Shown one piece after another: positions 43,598-52,680 of a stretch of 64,000 nucleotides of DNA. Origin of the DNA: Cyclobacteriaceae bacterium (GTDB lineage Bacteria > Bacteroidota > Bacteroidia > Cytophagales > Cyclobacteriaceae); contig JAEUUC010000013.1 of the NCBI GenBank assembly GCA_016787665.1, positions 62,001-126,000 of the forward strand. Direction: 5' to 3'. The number at the start of each line of letters is the position of its first letter. The stretch's first letter is position 1. The position numbers were made by a program, and so were the translations under genes. A model generated the notes under the pieces. That model saw only the letters and a list, made by a program, of their open reading frames with translations, was not told the DNA's origin and searched no databases.

Positions 43598-44385
43598 TGC
43601 AGGGTAATGAGTGTTCCTTTGGTTTCGTATCCGGTGTTGGCGATCAGCTGCGTATGCTCGCCAATCAGCACTTCGCGCACACCGGAGCGAATAGCCGCAA
43701 AGGCGTTCTCCAGTTTAGGTAAGATGCCGTCATGGAACGATCCCTCTGCGAGCAACCGCTCGTACAGGTCTTTGTTCAGATGGCGGATGACGGAGGTTTC
43801 GTCCGTAACATCTTTTAGCACACCCGGCTTTTCAAAGCAGAAAATGAGACGTGTGTCAAAATGTTTGCTCAACGAGATCGCCAGCACGGAGGCAATCGTG
43901 TCGGCATTGGTGTTGAGCATTTCGCCCTGCGCGTGCGTGAGGGAAGCGAACACGGGAACCGTATTTTGCTTGAGCAGAAAATACAGAAGCGTTGAGTTCA
44001 CATCTTCCGGGGTAATGTCGCCTACCAATCCGTAGTCAATCTGCTTCACGGGACGTTTCACCGCTTTAAGCAGATTTCCATCGGCACCGGTAACACCCAT
44101 GGCATTGCATTGAAGCGCCTGTAGCCTGGCTACAATTTGTTTGTTGATGAGCCCTCCGTACACCATCGTCACCAGGTCGCGCGTGGGGCCATCGGTGATC
44201 CTTCGCCCATCCACGTACTTCGATTCAATGCCCAACGAGTTCCCGATTTTCGTAGCGATGCTTCCTCCACCGTGAATGAGGATCTTGGGTGCCTGAATAG
44301 ACGCGAAATCTTTCAGAAACTTTTGAAGGGCCGGCTCATCGTCCAGCACGTGGCCACCAATTTTTACGATGTACAACTTATTCAT
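43594..44385 (-). CDS. argB: N-acylglutamate kinase
   Basis: 263 aa amino-acid kinase that phosphorylates N-acylglutamate. The start at ATG 44385 (MNKLYIVKIGGHVLDD) places the phosphate-binding KIGG loop at the N-terminus; a longer frame would overlap argF'. Further motifs: LIHGGGSIATKIG near 38 and GGLINKQIVARLQ near 90. Starts 8 bases after the argF' stop. If the pathway uses succinyl intermediates, this enzyme would act on N-succinylglutamate. Confidence 0.93.
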   Translation of the reverse strand: MNKLYIVKIGGHVLDDEPALQKFLKDFASIQAPKILIHGGGSIATKIGNSLGIESKYVDGRRITDGPTRDLVTMVYGGLINKQIVARLQALQCNAMGVTGADGNLLKAVKRPVKQIDYGLVGDITPEDVNSTLLYFLLKQNTVPVFASLTHAQGEMLNTNADTIASVLAISLSKHFDTRLIFCFEKPGVLKDVTDETSVIRHLNKDLYERLLAEGSFHDGILPKLENAFAAIRSGVREVLIGEHTQLIANTGYETKGTLITLQ

Positions 44386-44393
44386 ATCGGAGT

Positions 44394-45347
44394 TCAGAAA
44401 TTTGTCTTCATTATTTCGGCCAACACGGCTTGTGCCGCCCATACGCGATTGCCGGCCTGGCGGGTGACAATGCTGTGCGGGCTATCCAGCACAGCATCAC
44501 TCAACTCGACATTCCTGCGTACGGGCAGACAGTGCATCACCTTCGCTTCGGGCGCTGTGCGGAGTTTTTCGCTTGTCAGCATCCAGTTGCCCTCCACGGG
44601 CGGCATCTCTCCGTAGCGGTGGTAGCTGCTCCAGTTTTTTACGTACACAAAATCCGCATCCTGAAGGGCCACCAGCTGCTCATTTTGAATGCTGGCATTT
44701 TTGGTAAACTGTTTATCGAGTTCATATCCACCCGGATGGGTGATCACCAACTCGGCTTCGCCCCAGGCATTGATCCACTGCGCGAAGCTGTTGGCCACGC
44801 AATGGGGCAACGGTTTAATGTGGGGTGCCCAGGTGAGCACCACCTTCGGTTTTTTCTTTTGCCGGAGTTCGGTGATCGTTACCAGGTCGGCCAGGCTCTG
44901 CAACGGATGAAGCGTGGCGCTCTCCAGGCTCACGATGGGCACCCCGGAATATCGGATGAACTGGTTGAGAATAAACTCGCTGTAATCTTCGGTGCGGTCT
45001 TTTAATCCGGGAAAGGTCCGCACACCTAATAGATCGACATACTGACCAAGCACCGGTGCGGCATCTTTTACATGCTCCACAGTAGTGCCATTCATTACCG
45101 CCCCGTCAGCAAATTCCATAGCCCAGCCTTCCTGGGTTACGTTGAACACCACGGCCTCCAGTCCGAGGTTTTGCGCGGCCACCTGCGTGCTCAGCCGGGT
45201 TCGCATGCTGGGGTTCATGAACAGTAAGCCCATTCGCTTGCCCTGACCCAGTTGGCGGTCGCCCAACGGGTTGGCTTTGTAGCGGATTGCCCGCTCGATC
45301 AGGGCGTGGATATCCGGTGTATCGTGGACGGAAGTGAATTTTTTCAT
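44394..45347 (-). CDS. argF': N-acylornithine carbamoyltransferase, probably N-succinyl type (ArgF')
   Basis: 317 aa transcarbamylase of the acylornithine type. Carbamoyl-phosphate loop is SMRTR (Ser47-Arg51) and the ornithine-side HCLPVRRN motif is near 270. In this family the residue before Glu-His in the 80s loop sets the acyl specificity: Glu in Xanthomonas N-acetylornithine enzyme, Pro in Bacteroides fragilis N-succinylornithine enzyme. Here the loop reads NGTTVEHV, so the residue is Val90, which fits the succinyl type. Overlaps argD by 4 bases. Confidence 0.9.
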   Translation of the reverse strand: MKKFTSVHDTPDIHALIERAIRYKANPLGDRQLGQGKRMGLLFMNPSMRTRLSTQVAAQNLGLEAVVFNVTQEGWAMEFADGAVMNGTTVEHVKDAAPVLGQYVDLLGVRTFPGLKDRTEDYSEFILNQFIRYSGVPIVSLESATLHPLQSLADLVTITELRQKKKPKVVLTWAPHIKPLPHCVANSFAQWINAWGEAELVITHPGGYELDKQFTKNASIQNEQLVALQDADFVYVKNWSSYHRYGEMPPVEGNWMLTSEKLRTAPEAKVMHCLPVRRNVELSDAVLDSPHSIVTRQAGNRVWAAQAVLAEIMKTNF

Positions 45348-46477
45348 ACCGCCTCCTCTTTCAATTCTTTCTCAAGCGCGTCAATCAAAACGTTCGCCTC
45401 AGTCGGGCTGATAGCCAGTGAAGGTAATAGCCGGATGGTGTTGGGCTTTGCTTCGCCTGTAAAGATCCGGTGTGTGAATAATAGATCGTTCCGCAACGAA
45501 GTTAAGGCCGCAGGCAAGTCAAAGCCGATCATGAGCCCACGGCCACGCACCTGTTCAATGGGTGTAAAGGCTCGAAGCTGGTTCATCCAGTTGGCACCGA
45601 TGTCGGCTGCGTGTTGCATCAGATTTTCACGCTCGATTACCTCAAGCACGGCCAACGCAGCTGCGCAGGCCAGGTAGTTGCCACCAAAGGTAGTGCCCAG
45701 CATTCCGCTCCAGGGTTTGATCCCCGGCTGGATCAGCACTCCGCCCACCGGAAAACCATTGCCCATACCTTTGGCCACGGTGATTAAATCCGGTTTGATG
45801 CCGGCAAATTGATGGGCAAAAAATTTACCTGTGCGACCATAACCCGATTGAATTTCATCCAGAATAAGAAGCGCACCAGCCGCCCGGCATTTTTCCGCGA
45901 GAAATTGAAGAAAGGAATCGTCCGGAACATGAATGCCGCCCACCCCTTGAATACCCTCGATAATGACAGCTGCGATATCGGTCGTAAGAGCCTGAGCCAC
46001 GGCATCCGGGTCGTTAAGCGGAAGAAAAACAACCTCGTGCCCGGCATTGAAAGGTGAAACAATCCGGGGATTGTCCGTGGCCGCCACGGCACCTGACGTA
46101 CGTCCATGGAAAGCCTTGCGAAAGGCAATGATTTTTTTTCGACCGGTAACAAAAGACGCCAGTTTCAGCGCATTCTCATTGGCTTCCGCACCGGAGTTAC
46201 ACATAAACAAAGTGTAGTCCGGATAGCCGGACACCTGCCCGAGTTTTTCGGCAAGCTTTTCCTGGAGTGAATTCTGAATGCTGTTCGAGTAGAAGCTGAT
46301 GCTGTCGAGCTGATTTTTCAATCTCTCCACGAAGTGCGGATGGTTGTGTCCAATGGAAATGACGGCATGACCGCCATACAGGTCGAGATAACGCGTTCCG
46401 TTGGCATCCCATAACCAGGAGCCCTTTGCCTTCACCGGTTCGATGGGAAACAATGTATAAACGTCAAACGGCTTCAT
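45344..46477 (-). CDS. argD: Acylornithine aminotransferase
   Basis: 377 aa PLP enzyme, class III aminotransferase. It converts acylglutamate semialdehyde to acylornithine. Motifs: NSGAEANENALKLA (94-107), LILDEIQSGYGRTG (204-217) and PLP lysine Lys236 in TVAKGMGNGFPVGG. The start ATG leaves a 1-base gap to argC. Normal length; no acyl-group preference can be read by eye. Confidence 0.94.
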   Translation of the reverse strand: MKPFDVYTLFPIEPVKAKGSWLWDANGTRYLDLYGGHAVISIGHNHPHFVERLKNQLDSISFYSNSIQNSLQEKLAEKLGQVSGYPDYTLFMCNSGAEANENALKLASFVTGRKKIIAFRKAFHGRTSGAVAATDNPRIVSPFNAGHEVVFLPLNDPDAVAQALTTDIAAVIIEGIQGVGGIHVPDDSFLQFLAEKCRAAGALLILDEIQSGYGRTGKFFAHQFAGIKPDLITVAKGMGNGFPVGGVLIQPGIKPWSGMLGTTFGGNYLACAAALAVLEVIERENLMQHAADIGANWMNQLRAFTPIEQVRGRGLMIGFDLPAALTSLRNDLLFTHRIFTGEAKPNTIRLLPSLAISPTEANVLIDALEKELKEEAV

Positions 46478-46478
46478 G

Positions 46479-47453
46479 TTAAAAGACGCTCGGTTTTAGT
46501 TGCAGGCCTGCCGTCTCGTCAAAATCAAACATGAGGTTCATATTCTGAACCGCCTGACCGCTGGCGCCTTTCAACAGATTGTCGGTAATGGAATGAATAG
46601 CCAGTTTGCTGCCCGCCTTTTCCAGGTGAATGAGGCACTTATTCGTATTCACCACCTGTTTCAGATCAATGGCGGAGCGTGACACGTGCGTGAAGGGCTG
46701 TGCCTGATAAAATGACTCGTACAGGTCAAAGGCTTCGTCTAACGTCAGATCGCTCTCCGTCACGGACGTCACAAAAATGCCGCGTGTGAAATTACCCCGC
46801 CACGGCACAAAGTTGATTTCCGGTAGTGCACGCTGCCAGGACGAGAGCGTTTGGCGGATCTCATTCAGGTGCTGATGCGTCAAGGTCTTGTAAGCCGAGA
46901 TGTTGTTACTGCGCCAGGTGAAGTGCGTGGTGTCCTGAAGACTTTGACCGGCACCCGTTGAGCCGGTGATGCCGGTGGTAAAAACTTCTTTTAGTTTTCC
47001 GGCTTTGGCCAGCGGCAGCAACCCCAATTGGATGGTGGTGGCAAAGCAGCCCGGGTTCGCCACGTTTTGCGCCTGCTTTATGCGTTCGCGCTGAAACTCC
47101 GGCAACCCATACACAAACAGGCGCCCGTGCGCCTGCTCGCCAAGGCGGAAGTCATTCCCCAGGTCAATTATCCTGGTGGAGGCCGCGAAGGTGGTCTCCG
47201 TCAACAACTTTTTACTCTCACCGTGGCTGAGGCATAGAAAAATCACATCCGCATCCTGCCCGGTGGGGGAGAAGTGCAAATCGGTTTCCCCGATGAGATC
47301 GGTGTGGACTTCCGTCAGGCGTTTGCCGGCCTGGCTTCGACTCTGCGCAAAAACCAGATCAACCTGCGGATGCCGAAGCAGCAAACGAATAGTCTCACCC
47401 CCGGTGTAACCGGCCGCCCCCACTACGCCTGCCGTGATCTTTTTCGTGTTCAT
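46479..47453 (-). CDS. argC: N-acyl-gamma-glutamyl-phosphate reductase
   Basis: 324 aa NADPH-dependent reductase. Nucleotide loop GVVGAAGYTGGETIRLL (residues 9-25); catalytic Cys136 in VANPGCFATTI; later GTGAG-like and HRHEPE-type segments are replaced by the short-form equivalents of type II ArgC. Overlaps argG by 4 bases. Confidence 0.94.
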   Translation of the reverse strand: MNTKKITAGVVGAAGYTGGETIRLLLRHPQVDLVFAQSRSQAGKRLTEVHTDLIGETDLHFSPTGQDADVIFLCLSHGESKKLLTETTFAASTRIIDLGNDFRLGEQAHGRLFVYGLPEFQRERIKQAQNVANPGCFATTIQLGLLPLAKAGKLKEVFTTGITGSTGAGQSLQDTTHFTWRSNNISAYKTLTHQHLNEIRQTLSSWQRALPEINFVPWRGNFTRGIFVTSVTESDLTLDEAFDLYESFYQAQPFTHVSRSAIDLKQVVNTNKCLIHLEKAGSKLAIHSITDNLLKGASGQAVQNMNLMFDFDETAGLQLKPSVF

Positions 47454-48658
47454 TGCTCGGCCTGTTTCTTTACCTGATGATAGATGCTGACCTGGTTACC
47501 AAAAATTTTGGTGAAGCCCTTCACATCATCACCAGTCCACCCCAGGTTCATTTCTCCGTACTTCCCAAATTTAGCCGACATCAGATCATAAGACGAAGTA
47601 ATACCGTTGATTTGAAAACGGTAGGGGAATAAGGTTGCCGACACGTCACCGGTCACGTGTTGTTGCGAATTGGTCAGGAATGCTTCCATGTCGCGCATGA
47701 CGGGGTCAAGGTATTGGCCTTCGTGCAGCCAATTGCCATAGAACTGGGCCAACTGATCTTTCCAGCTTAATTGCCACTTGGTGAGCACGTGCTTCTCCAG
47801 AGCGTGGTGTGCTTTGATAATCAGCACGGGAGCAGCCGCCTCGAAACCCACACGACCTTTAATGCCGATGATGGTATCGCCCACGTGGATATCACGACCG
47901 ATGCCGTACGGTCCGGCCAGTTGCTGCAGTGCCTGAATGGCTTCCACGGGGTGTGTATACCGGTGGTGGTTTACCGCCACGAGCTCACCTCGTTCGAAAC
48001 CAAGTGTTACGTCCTCAGGGGTTTGTTTGGTCACTTGTGTTGGCCAGGCTTCTTCCGGCAACATGCCCAGCGAGTTCAGCGTCTCCCGGCCACCCACCGA
48101 TGTACCCCAAATGCCCTTGTTGATCGAATACCTGGCTTTTTCCGGATTGAATGCCACACCGCTTGACTGCAAGTATTCGATTTCCGCTTCGCGGCTCAGT
48201 TTTTTGTCGCGAATGGGCGTAATAATTTCCAGGCCGGGCGCCAGGATTTGAATAACCATATCGAAACGCACCTGGTCGTTGCCGGCACCCGTGCTGCCGT
48301 GGGCTACCGCATGGGCGCCAAGTTCGTTGGCATAACGGGCCACCGCCAGCGCCTGCGACATGCGCTCGGCACTAACGCTAAGCGGGTAGGTTCCGTTTTT
48401 GAGGATGTTGCCGAACACCAAAAAACGGATGACCTGTTCGTAGTAGGTGCGCGTTTCATCTACGGTTTTGTGCGAAGCCACACCCAGGCGCAACGCCCGT
48501 TGTTCAATATCGGCCAGCTCCTGCGCAGAGAAACCTCCGGTATTCACAGTGAGCGTATGCACTTCGCATCCCAAATCGCGGGAGAGGTACAGGGCGCAAT
48601 ACGAGGTATCCAGGCCGCCACTAAAGGCCAGTATCACTTTTTTCATCTTGTTGTTCAT
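47450..48658 (-). CDS. argG: Argininosuccinate synthase
   Basis: 402 aa. ATP pyrophosphatase loop AFSGGLDTSYCALYL begins at residue 10, followed by the aspartate- and citrulline-binding segments typical of ArgG (HGSTGAGNDQVRFD near 120). Alternative start four codons downstream (48646, MKKVILAF). It is the second gene of the operon, an unusual early position compared with many phyla but standard in Bacteroidota. Confidence 0.95.
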   Translation of the reverse strand: MNNKMKKVILAFSGGLDTSYCALYLSRDLGCEVHTLTVNTGGFSAQELADIEQRALRLGVASHKTVDETRTYYEQVIRFLVFGNILKNGTYPLSVSAERMSQALAVARYANELGAHAVAHGSTGAGNDQVRFDMVIQILAPGLEIITPIRDKKLSREAEIEYLQSSGVAFNPEKARYSINKGIWGTSVGGRETLNSLGMLPEEAWPTQVTKQTPEDVTLGFERGELVAVNHHRYTHPVEAIQALQQLAGPYGIGRDIHVGDTIIGIKGRVGFEAAAPVLIIKAHHALEKHVLTKWQLSWKDQLAQFYGNWLHEGQYLDPVMRDMEAFLTNSQQHVTGDVSATLFPYRFQINGITSSYDLMSAKFGKYGEMNLGWTGDDVKGFTKIFGNQVSIYHQVKKQAEQ

Positions 48659-48675
48659 TCGCTAACGTGAGTATT

Positions 48676-49425
48676 CTACCAGAAGAACAAAAAGTTGAGA
48701 ATCGAATTTTTTCGCTCTTCCGGCCGCCCCTCCGTTTCCTTGCTCTTTCCGTTTTTGAGTAATACAAACTGCTTGAACCGGGTCCAGCGTTCGAACAATT
48801 TGAAGTTGCCTGCAAAATGCCTGCGCTCATCTTCCATGGGCTGTGGTGCTGCGGCCGCGGCCAGTTTCTCCTGCTCCTCCCGCGCCTTTTCTGCCGGATC
48901 GTACAGCATGGCCGTACACATGCAGTTCTTCCGTTCCTTGCTCATCAGGATTTCGTAGTTCACACAACTGCGGCAGCCTTTCCAGAACTCCTCATCGGTG
49001 GTCAGTTCCGAGTAGGTCACCGGCTCATAGCCGAGGTCGCTGTTGATTTTCATCACCGCCAGGCCGGTGGTCAGTCCGAAGATTTTGGCGTTGGGGTACT
49101 TCTTTCGCGACAACTCAAAAATGCGCTGCTTGATTTGCTTGGCCACGCCCGATTTTCGGAAGGCCGGTGATACAATGAGCCCGGAGTTCGCCACATACTG
49201 GTCGTGCTCCCAGGCTTCGATATAACAAAAGCCTACCCATGTGCCATCGGCCAGCATGGCAATCACGGCTTTACCTTCGTCCATCTTCTGGCGAATGTAC
49301 TCAGGCGAGCGCTTGGCAATGCCCGTTCCGCGTGCTTTGGCCGACTCCTCCATTTCGGTGGTGATGGTTTCGGCATATCCTTGATCGTTCGCGGTGGCTA
49401 CGCGAACAATGATGTTCTGTTCCAA
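48676..49425 (-). CDS. GNAT acyltransferase at the head of the arginine operon (ArgA-type role)
   Basis: 249 aa from TTG 49425 (MEQNIIVRVATANDQG), chosen because the frame upstream is leader RNA. GNAT fold: VGFCYIEAWEHDQYVANSGL, acetyl/acyl-CoA loop FRKSGVAKQIKQRIFE (near residue 110), then a Cys-rich region (GCRSCVNYEIL, KNCMCTAML) and an Ala/Glu-rich tail unlike ordinary GNATs. First gene of the arg operon, so it likely makes N-acetyl- or N-succinylglutamate. Direct substrate proof is absent; the succinyl option follows from ArgF'. Confidence 0.82.
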   Translation of the reverse strand: MEQNIIVRVATANDQGYAETITTEMEESAKARGTGIAKRSPEYIRQKMDEGKAVIAMLADGTWVGFCYIEAWEHDQYVANSGLIVSPAFRKSGVAKQIKQRIFELSRKKYPNAKIFGLTTGLAVMKINSDLGYEPVTYSELTTDEEFWKGCRSCVNYEILMSKERKNCMCTAMLYDPAEKAREEQEKLAAAAAPQPMEDERRHFAGNFKLFERWTRFKQFVLLKNGKSKETEGRPEERKNSILNFLFFW

Positions 49426-49672
49426 TTCAAAAAATGTTAAAAACGAAAAATGAATTAATCGCCTCAAATGGGCGGAGGAGGCTTTGCGTGGCAAGCCTTA
49501 CCTGACCGGCTAGGTCAGTATCAAATACGAATCTGCCTTCGGAAACTTCGGATCACCGGGGAGGTGGTAGCACGCTGCAGGCGCACAGGGGTTTCAATAA
49601 ACCCTTGAGATGCTGCGGAGGTGAAGTTGTGTTTCAATGTCGTTGTTACCGGTTGAGTAATGACGAATCAAT
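49426..49672 (-). other. Structured 5' leader of the arginine operon
   Basis: About 247 transcribed bases between the predicted promoter and the GNAT start without a gene. Read on the - strand it contains perfect hairpins GGGTTT-ATTG-AAACCC (49589-49604), CTGACC-TAGCC-GGTCAG (49502-49518) and AGGCTT/AAGCCT (49479-49498), and a conserved-looking middle part with direct repeats CCGAAG (about 49546-49561). Such a leader suggests attenuation or a ligand-binding RNA. I could not match it to SAM-I, TPP, cobalamin or another class by eye. Confidence 0.5.
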
Positions 49673-49679
49673 TTCTATG

Positions 49680-49712
49680 CAAAAGTAATGCAATAAGAAT
49701 TTAATAAGTCAA
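49680..49712 (-). promoter_or_regulatory. Bacteroidota-type promoter of the arginine operon
   Basis: The -7 box TACTTTTG (49687-49680 on the - strand) fits TAnnTTTG exactly. A TTG that could be the -33 element is at 49712-49710, 22 bases away, slightly longer than the usual 19-21. Expected start near 49673. Confidence 0.6.
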
Positions 49713-49812
49713 CATCCTGTTCACGTTTTTCGGAAAAAAATGTTGCGGACGGTCCAAACGCTTGTATGCCACACGAGGCGAACAAGCGCTGCCGGTCTTG
49801 TGTTAGGGAGAT

Positions 49813-50049
49813 ATGAATCGCGCCACTACCGCCATTTCCTGGACTACCGGCATTTTGCTGATCTACGTGGTCTTTGCCTCGCTGCCGGTGCCATTCACCC
49901 TTGTGTTTGGGCTTTTCCTGATCGTTTCCGGCCTTTTCGTTTGGATGGTGATCACGATTTTGAAGGATCCCCATCCATCGAGCCGAACGTTTGACGAGTA
50001 CTTTTATGAAGACTCAGACGTTCGCAGGAACACCGGGCGGCAGGCCTAG
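49813..50049 (+). CDS. Small two-helix membrane protein
   Basis: 78 aa. Two hydrophobic segments (about residues 10-25 and 28-48) and a polar acidic tail DEYFYEDSDVRRN. The ATG follows GGGAGAT, and the frame is closed right at the end of the convergent glycosylase gene (4-base overlap of stops). Looks like small conserved hypotheticals of Bacteroidota; function unknown. Confidence 0.7.
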   Translation: MNRATTAISWTTGILLIYVVFASLPVPFTLVFGLFLIVSGLFVWMVITILKDPHPSSRTFDEYFYEDSDVRRNTGRQA

Positions 50050-50711
50050 CGGCCGAGTGCCTCGAGGTACCGGTCAATAAACTCGGCTAACCGTTTGCGC
50101 CTGTATTGCATGATAAAGCGGGGGTGGGGCAAACCTTCCACGCGACCAAACCAGCCTTTTTCCTGGTTCATTCTCTGCAGAAACTTCAAATTCTCACCCT
50201 CGCCCACGCTAAACACCACTTCGCGGTTTACGCCCATGTCCACCAGTTGATCGATTGAGCGCACAATAAAAGGTGTAGCTGCTTTTTGCAGGCGCACGTC
50301 ATCGTAGTAGTTCACATTGCGCTGGTTGTGCAAAAAGCCGAGGGGCGAAACGGCCGAGATGAAAAAGCGTTGGTAAAACAGTTCAGGCCCGCCAAAGGCG
50401 GTGATCATCCGGTAAATAAAGTCAGAGGAGAGTTCGGGCTTTCGGGCAAACGGGTTGGCGATACCCAGGGTGTCGTTCAGCCTTACGGGATCGGTAAAGG
50501 AGATGCCGGTGACGCCCGAGCCAAATCGCCCCGGGTTGATGCCCAGCAGAAGGGTCCGCGGGTTTTCATCGCGATAGTAGCGGGCATAGAATTGCCGGCA
50601 CAGGTCCAGCGTAACCGCGTTTTGGTAGGGATTCATGACTGCAAATCCTTTGGGCAGGCGGGCGTCAAAGGTCAGCTGCGACAGGAATGCCATGATTCGT
50701 TCATCCCACAT
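50046..50711 (-). CDS. SMUG2-family uracil-DNA glycosylase (DUF4918)
   Basis: 221 aa uracil-DNA glycosylase superfamily protein. The first active-site motif is GINPGRFGSGVTGISFTDP (about residues 53-71) and the second is GLPHPRFIMQYRR near 198, the pattern of the SMUG2 group common in Bacteroidota. Expected to excise uracil or oxidised pyrimidines in base excision repair. The helicase gene upstream is 4 bases away on the same strand, so they form a small DNA-maintenance operon. Confidence 0.85.
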   Translation of the reverse strand: MWDERIMAFLSQLTFDARLPKGFAVMNPYQNAVTLDLCRQFYARYYRDENPRTLLLGINPGRFGSGVTGISFTDPVRLNDTLGIANPFARKPELSSDFIYRMITAFGGPELFYQRFFISAVSPLGFLHNQRNVNYYDDVRLQKAATPFIVRSIDQLVDMGVNREVVFSVGEGENLKFLQRMNQEKGWFGRVEGLPHPRFIMQYRRKRLAEFIDRYLEALGR

Positions 50712-50715
50712 GATC

Positions 50716-52647
50716 TCAAGTACTTAATTCAAACGCGCTGATGTAAAAGCCTCCTGCCTGTACGTACTCAATCAGGCGTGTATAAAAAGGATGGCTGCCA
50801 AGCGTGGCGCTGTCGCCCACCATGATCAGTTTTTTTCGTGCGCGGGTCATGGCCACATTGGTTCTGCGGATGTCCGCGAGAAATCCCACTTCACCTTTGT
50901 CGTTGCTGCGCACCAGGCTGATGGCAATCGCATCGCGTTCCTGTCCCTGAAAGGCATCCACGGTGTTGATCGTGATCAGCTTGTGGAGCGGCTCCAACAC
51001 GGCCGAGGCTTCGGCCAGTTTGATCAGGTAGTCCACCTGGGCACGATAAGGCGTAATGATGCCGAGGGTGATGTTTTCTTCCATCCAGGCGTCCGGACCA
51101 ATCTCGTCTACGAGCTTTTCGACCTGCCGGATGAGCAGTTGCGCCTCCTCTTCATTGAAACGGCTGAGGGTTTCCGGGTCTTGCTTTTCCTGGTAGCCAC
51201 AGCCGGCCGTATCGATGAATTCAACCGGTGGCTGGTGTGGCCGCAGGCGCCAGCTCTTCACCGCCTCATGGGCTTCTAACTGGTGGTGGTAAAACTCACG
51301 CGAGGAAAACGCCATGATGCTTTCGTGCATGCGGTACTGCACCTTGAGCATGCGACTCCAGTCGGTATGTCGTTCAATTCCTTTTTCGAATAAGGTTTGG
51401 GCCAGGCCCGCTCTGGCCGCTTCCGCGGATTTGATGGTGGGGGGCAGTTGCTGATGGTCACCGGCAAAGATCACACGCTCGGCCCGCAACATCGGGATCC
51501 AACAGGCTCCTTCCAGGGCCTGCCCGGCTTCATCGATAAAAGTGGTTTTGTATTTGCGCCCGCGCAGCACCGGATGTGAGGCACCCACCAGCGTGCAGCA
51601 GATGGCTTGTGCCGAATTCAGTAAATCGTTGGTGATGTAGAATTCCAACAGGTCAGCGTCAGCTTTCAAAAGGCGGGCCTCCTCGTACAACAACCTGCGT
51701 TGCTCTTTTTCGTGATGGCCAAATCGTTTTTTGTATTTGCCCGCCATGCCTTTGAGTTGCTCCATGCGCTTGCGCAGCGATTTCAATTCGGGAAAGTGCG
51801 CATGGGCCGCGATGCGGGCATCCAGCGTTTTGCTCAGCGTGTGCTCGGTAACGCGGGCCGGGTGGCCAATACGCACCACGTTTAGTCCAAGTTCATCCAG
51901 TTTTTCAACCAGCACATCCACGGCTGCGTTGGACGGGGCGCACACCAATACCTGCCCCTCTGCCAGTGCAATGGCCACAATGGCGCGCGACAGCGTGGTT
52001 GTCTTGCCGGTGCCGGGCGGCCCGTGAATGAAGGCCACATCCGCTGCCCGCACAACGTTTTGCAAGGCTTCCAACTGGCTGCCATTCAGCAACCCCGCGT
52101 GTGGTTCGTTTTGCGCAGTCGGTTTTTCTGCCAGGGCGAGGGGTGCTCGTTCGCCCAGCAAGGTTTCCCGCAACTCAGCCACCCGGTTTTCCTCCGCCTT
52201 GATCACCTTCTGCAGCGCCAGTTCCATTTCGCGGTAAGTCATCTCATCAAACATCACGTCTACACCCAACTGACCATCATCCAGCCAGTCGGGCAGTTCT
52301 TCGCTGTTGAGCGTGATCACCATCTGGTTGTCGCGCACGTAATTGATTACACCGCCCACGTGCTCTTTCTCGGGTTTGCCCGAAGCATTGCAAAACACGT
52401 TAACCGACTTGCCACTCTGGAACGCATGGGGCGCTTCCAGGCGTGAGGTTCGTTCCACTTCAATGATGAGTCGTTCCCCCGTCCCTATGTAATCTTCCTT
52501 GAGCCGCACCGGGTACCAGGTGGTGCCTTCTTCCACCCGTTGGTGGAGGCTGCGCAGCAGCACCTTTTGGCGATAGTATTCCAAATCGGCTTGCCGCTCC
52601 AGCCGGGTGAGTTCGAGTGTTCGTTGCAGTTGTTCGCGGGCAGTCAT
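50716..52647 (-). CDS. SF1B helicase, UPF1/IGHMBP2 (SMUBP-2)-like
   Basis: 643 aa superfamily 1 helicase. Walker A HGPPGTGKTTTLSRAI (about residue 211), motif II FIDEAGQALEG near 375, motif III FAGDHQQLPPTI near 400, motif V/VI TVDAFQGQERDAI and TRARKKLIMVGD near the C-terminus. The N-terminal beta-rich domain is shared with the IGHMBP2/Sen1 group that moves 5'-3' on RNA or DNA. Probably acts in the cytoplasm on R-loops or repair intermediates. No nuclease domain is seen. Confidence 0.92.
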   Translation of the reverse strand: MTAREQLQRTLELTRLERQADLEYYRQKVLLRSLHQRVEEGTTWYPVRLKEDYIGTGERLIIEVERTSRLEAPHAFQSGKSVNVFCNASGKPEKEHVGGVINYVRDNQMVITLNSEELPDWLDDGQLGVDVMFDEMTYREMELALQKVIKAEENRVAELRETLLGERAPLALAEKPTAQNEPHAGLLNGSQLEALQNVVRAADVAFIHGPPGTGKTTTLSRAIVAIALAEGQVLVCAPSNAAVDVLVEKLDELGLNVVRIGHPARVTEHTLSKTLDARIAAHAHFPELKSLRKRMEQLKGMAGKYKKRFGHHEKEQRRLLYEEARLLKADADLLEFYITNDLLNSAQAICCTLVGASHPVLRGRKYKTTFIDEAGQALEGACWIPMLRAERVIFAGDHQQLPPTIKSAEAARAGLAQTLFEKGIERHTDWSRMLKVQYRMHESIMAFSSREFYHHQLEAHEAVKSWRLRPHQPPVEFIDTAGCGYQEKQDPETLSRFNEEEAQLLIRQVEKLVDEIGPDAWMEENITLGIITPYRAQVDYLIKLAEASAVLEPLHKLITINTVDAFQGQERDAIAISLVRSNDKGEVGFLADIRRTNVAMTRARKKLIMVGDSATLGSHPFYTRLIEYVQAGGFYISAFELST

Positions 52648-52680
52648 CGGGGCTGCAAAGATAGAACGGCCCGCGGTAGC

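Noticed and set aside
49426..49672. SAM-I riboswitch in the arginine leader
   Set aside because: The required conserved GGNGGANGGA/GCAACC core is not found; the context is arginine rather than methionine synthesis.
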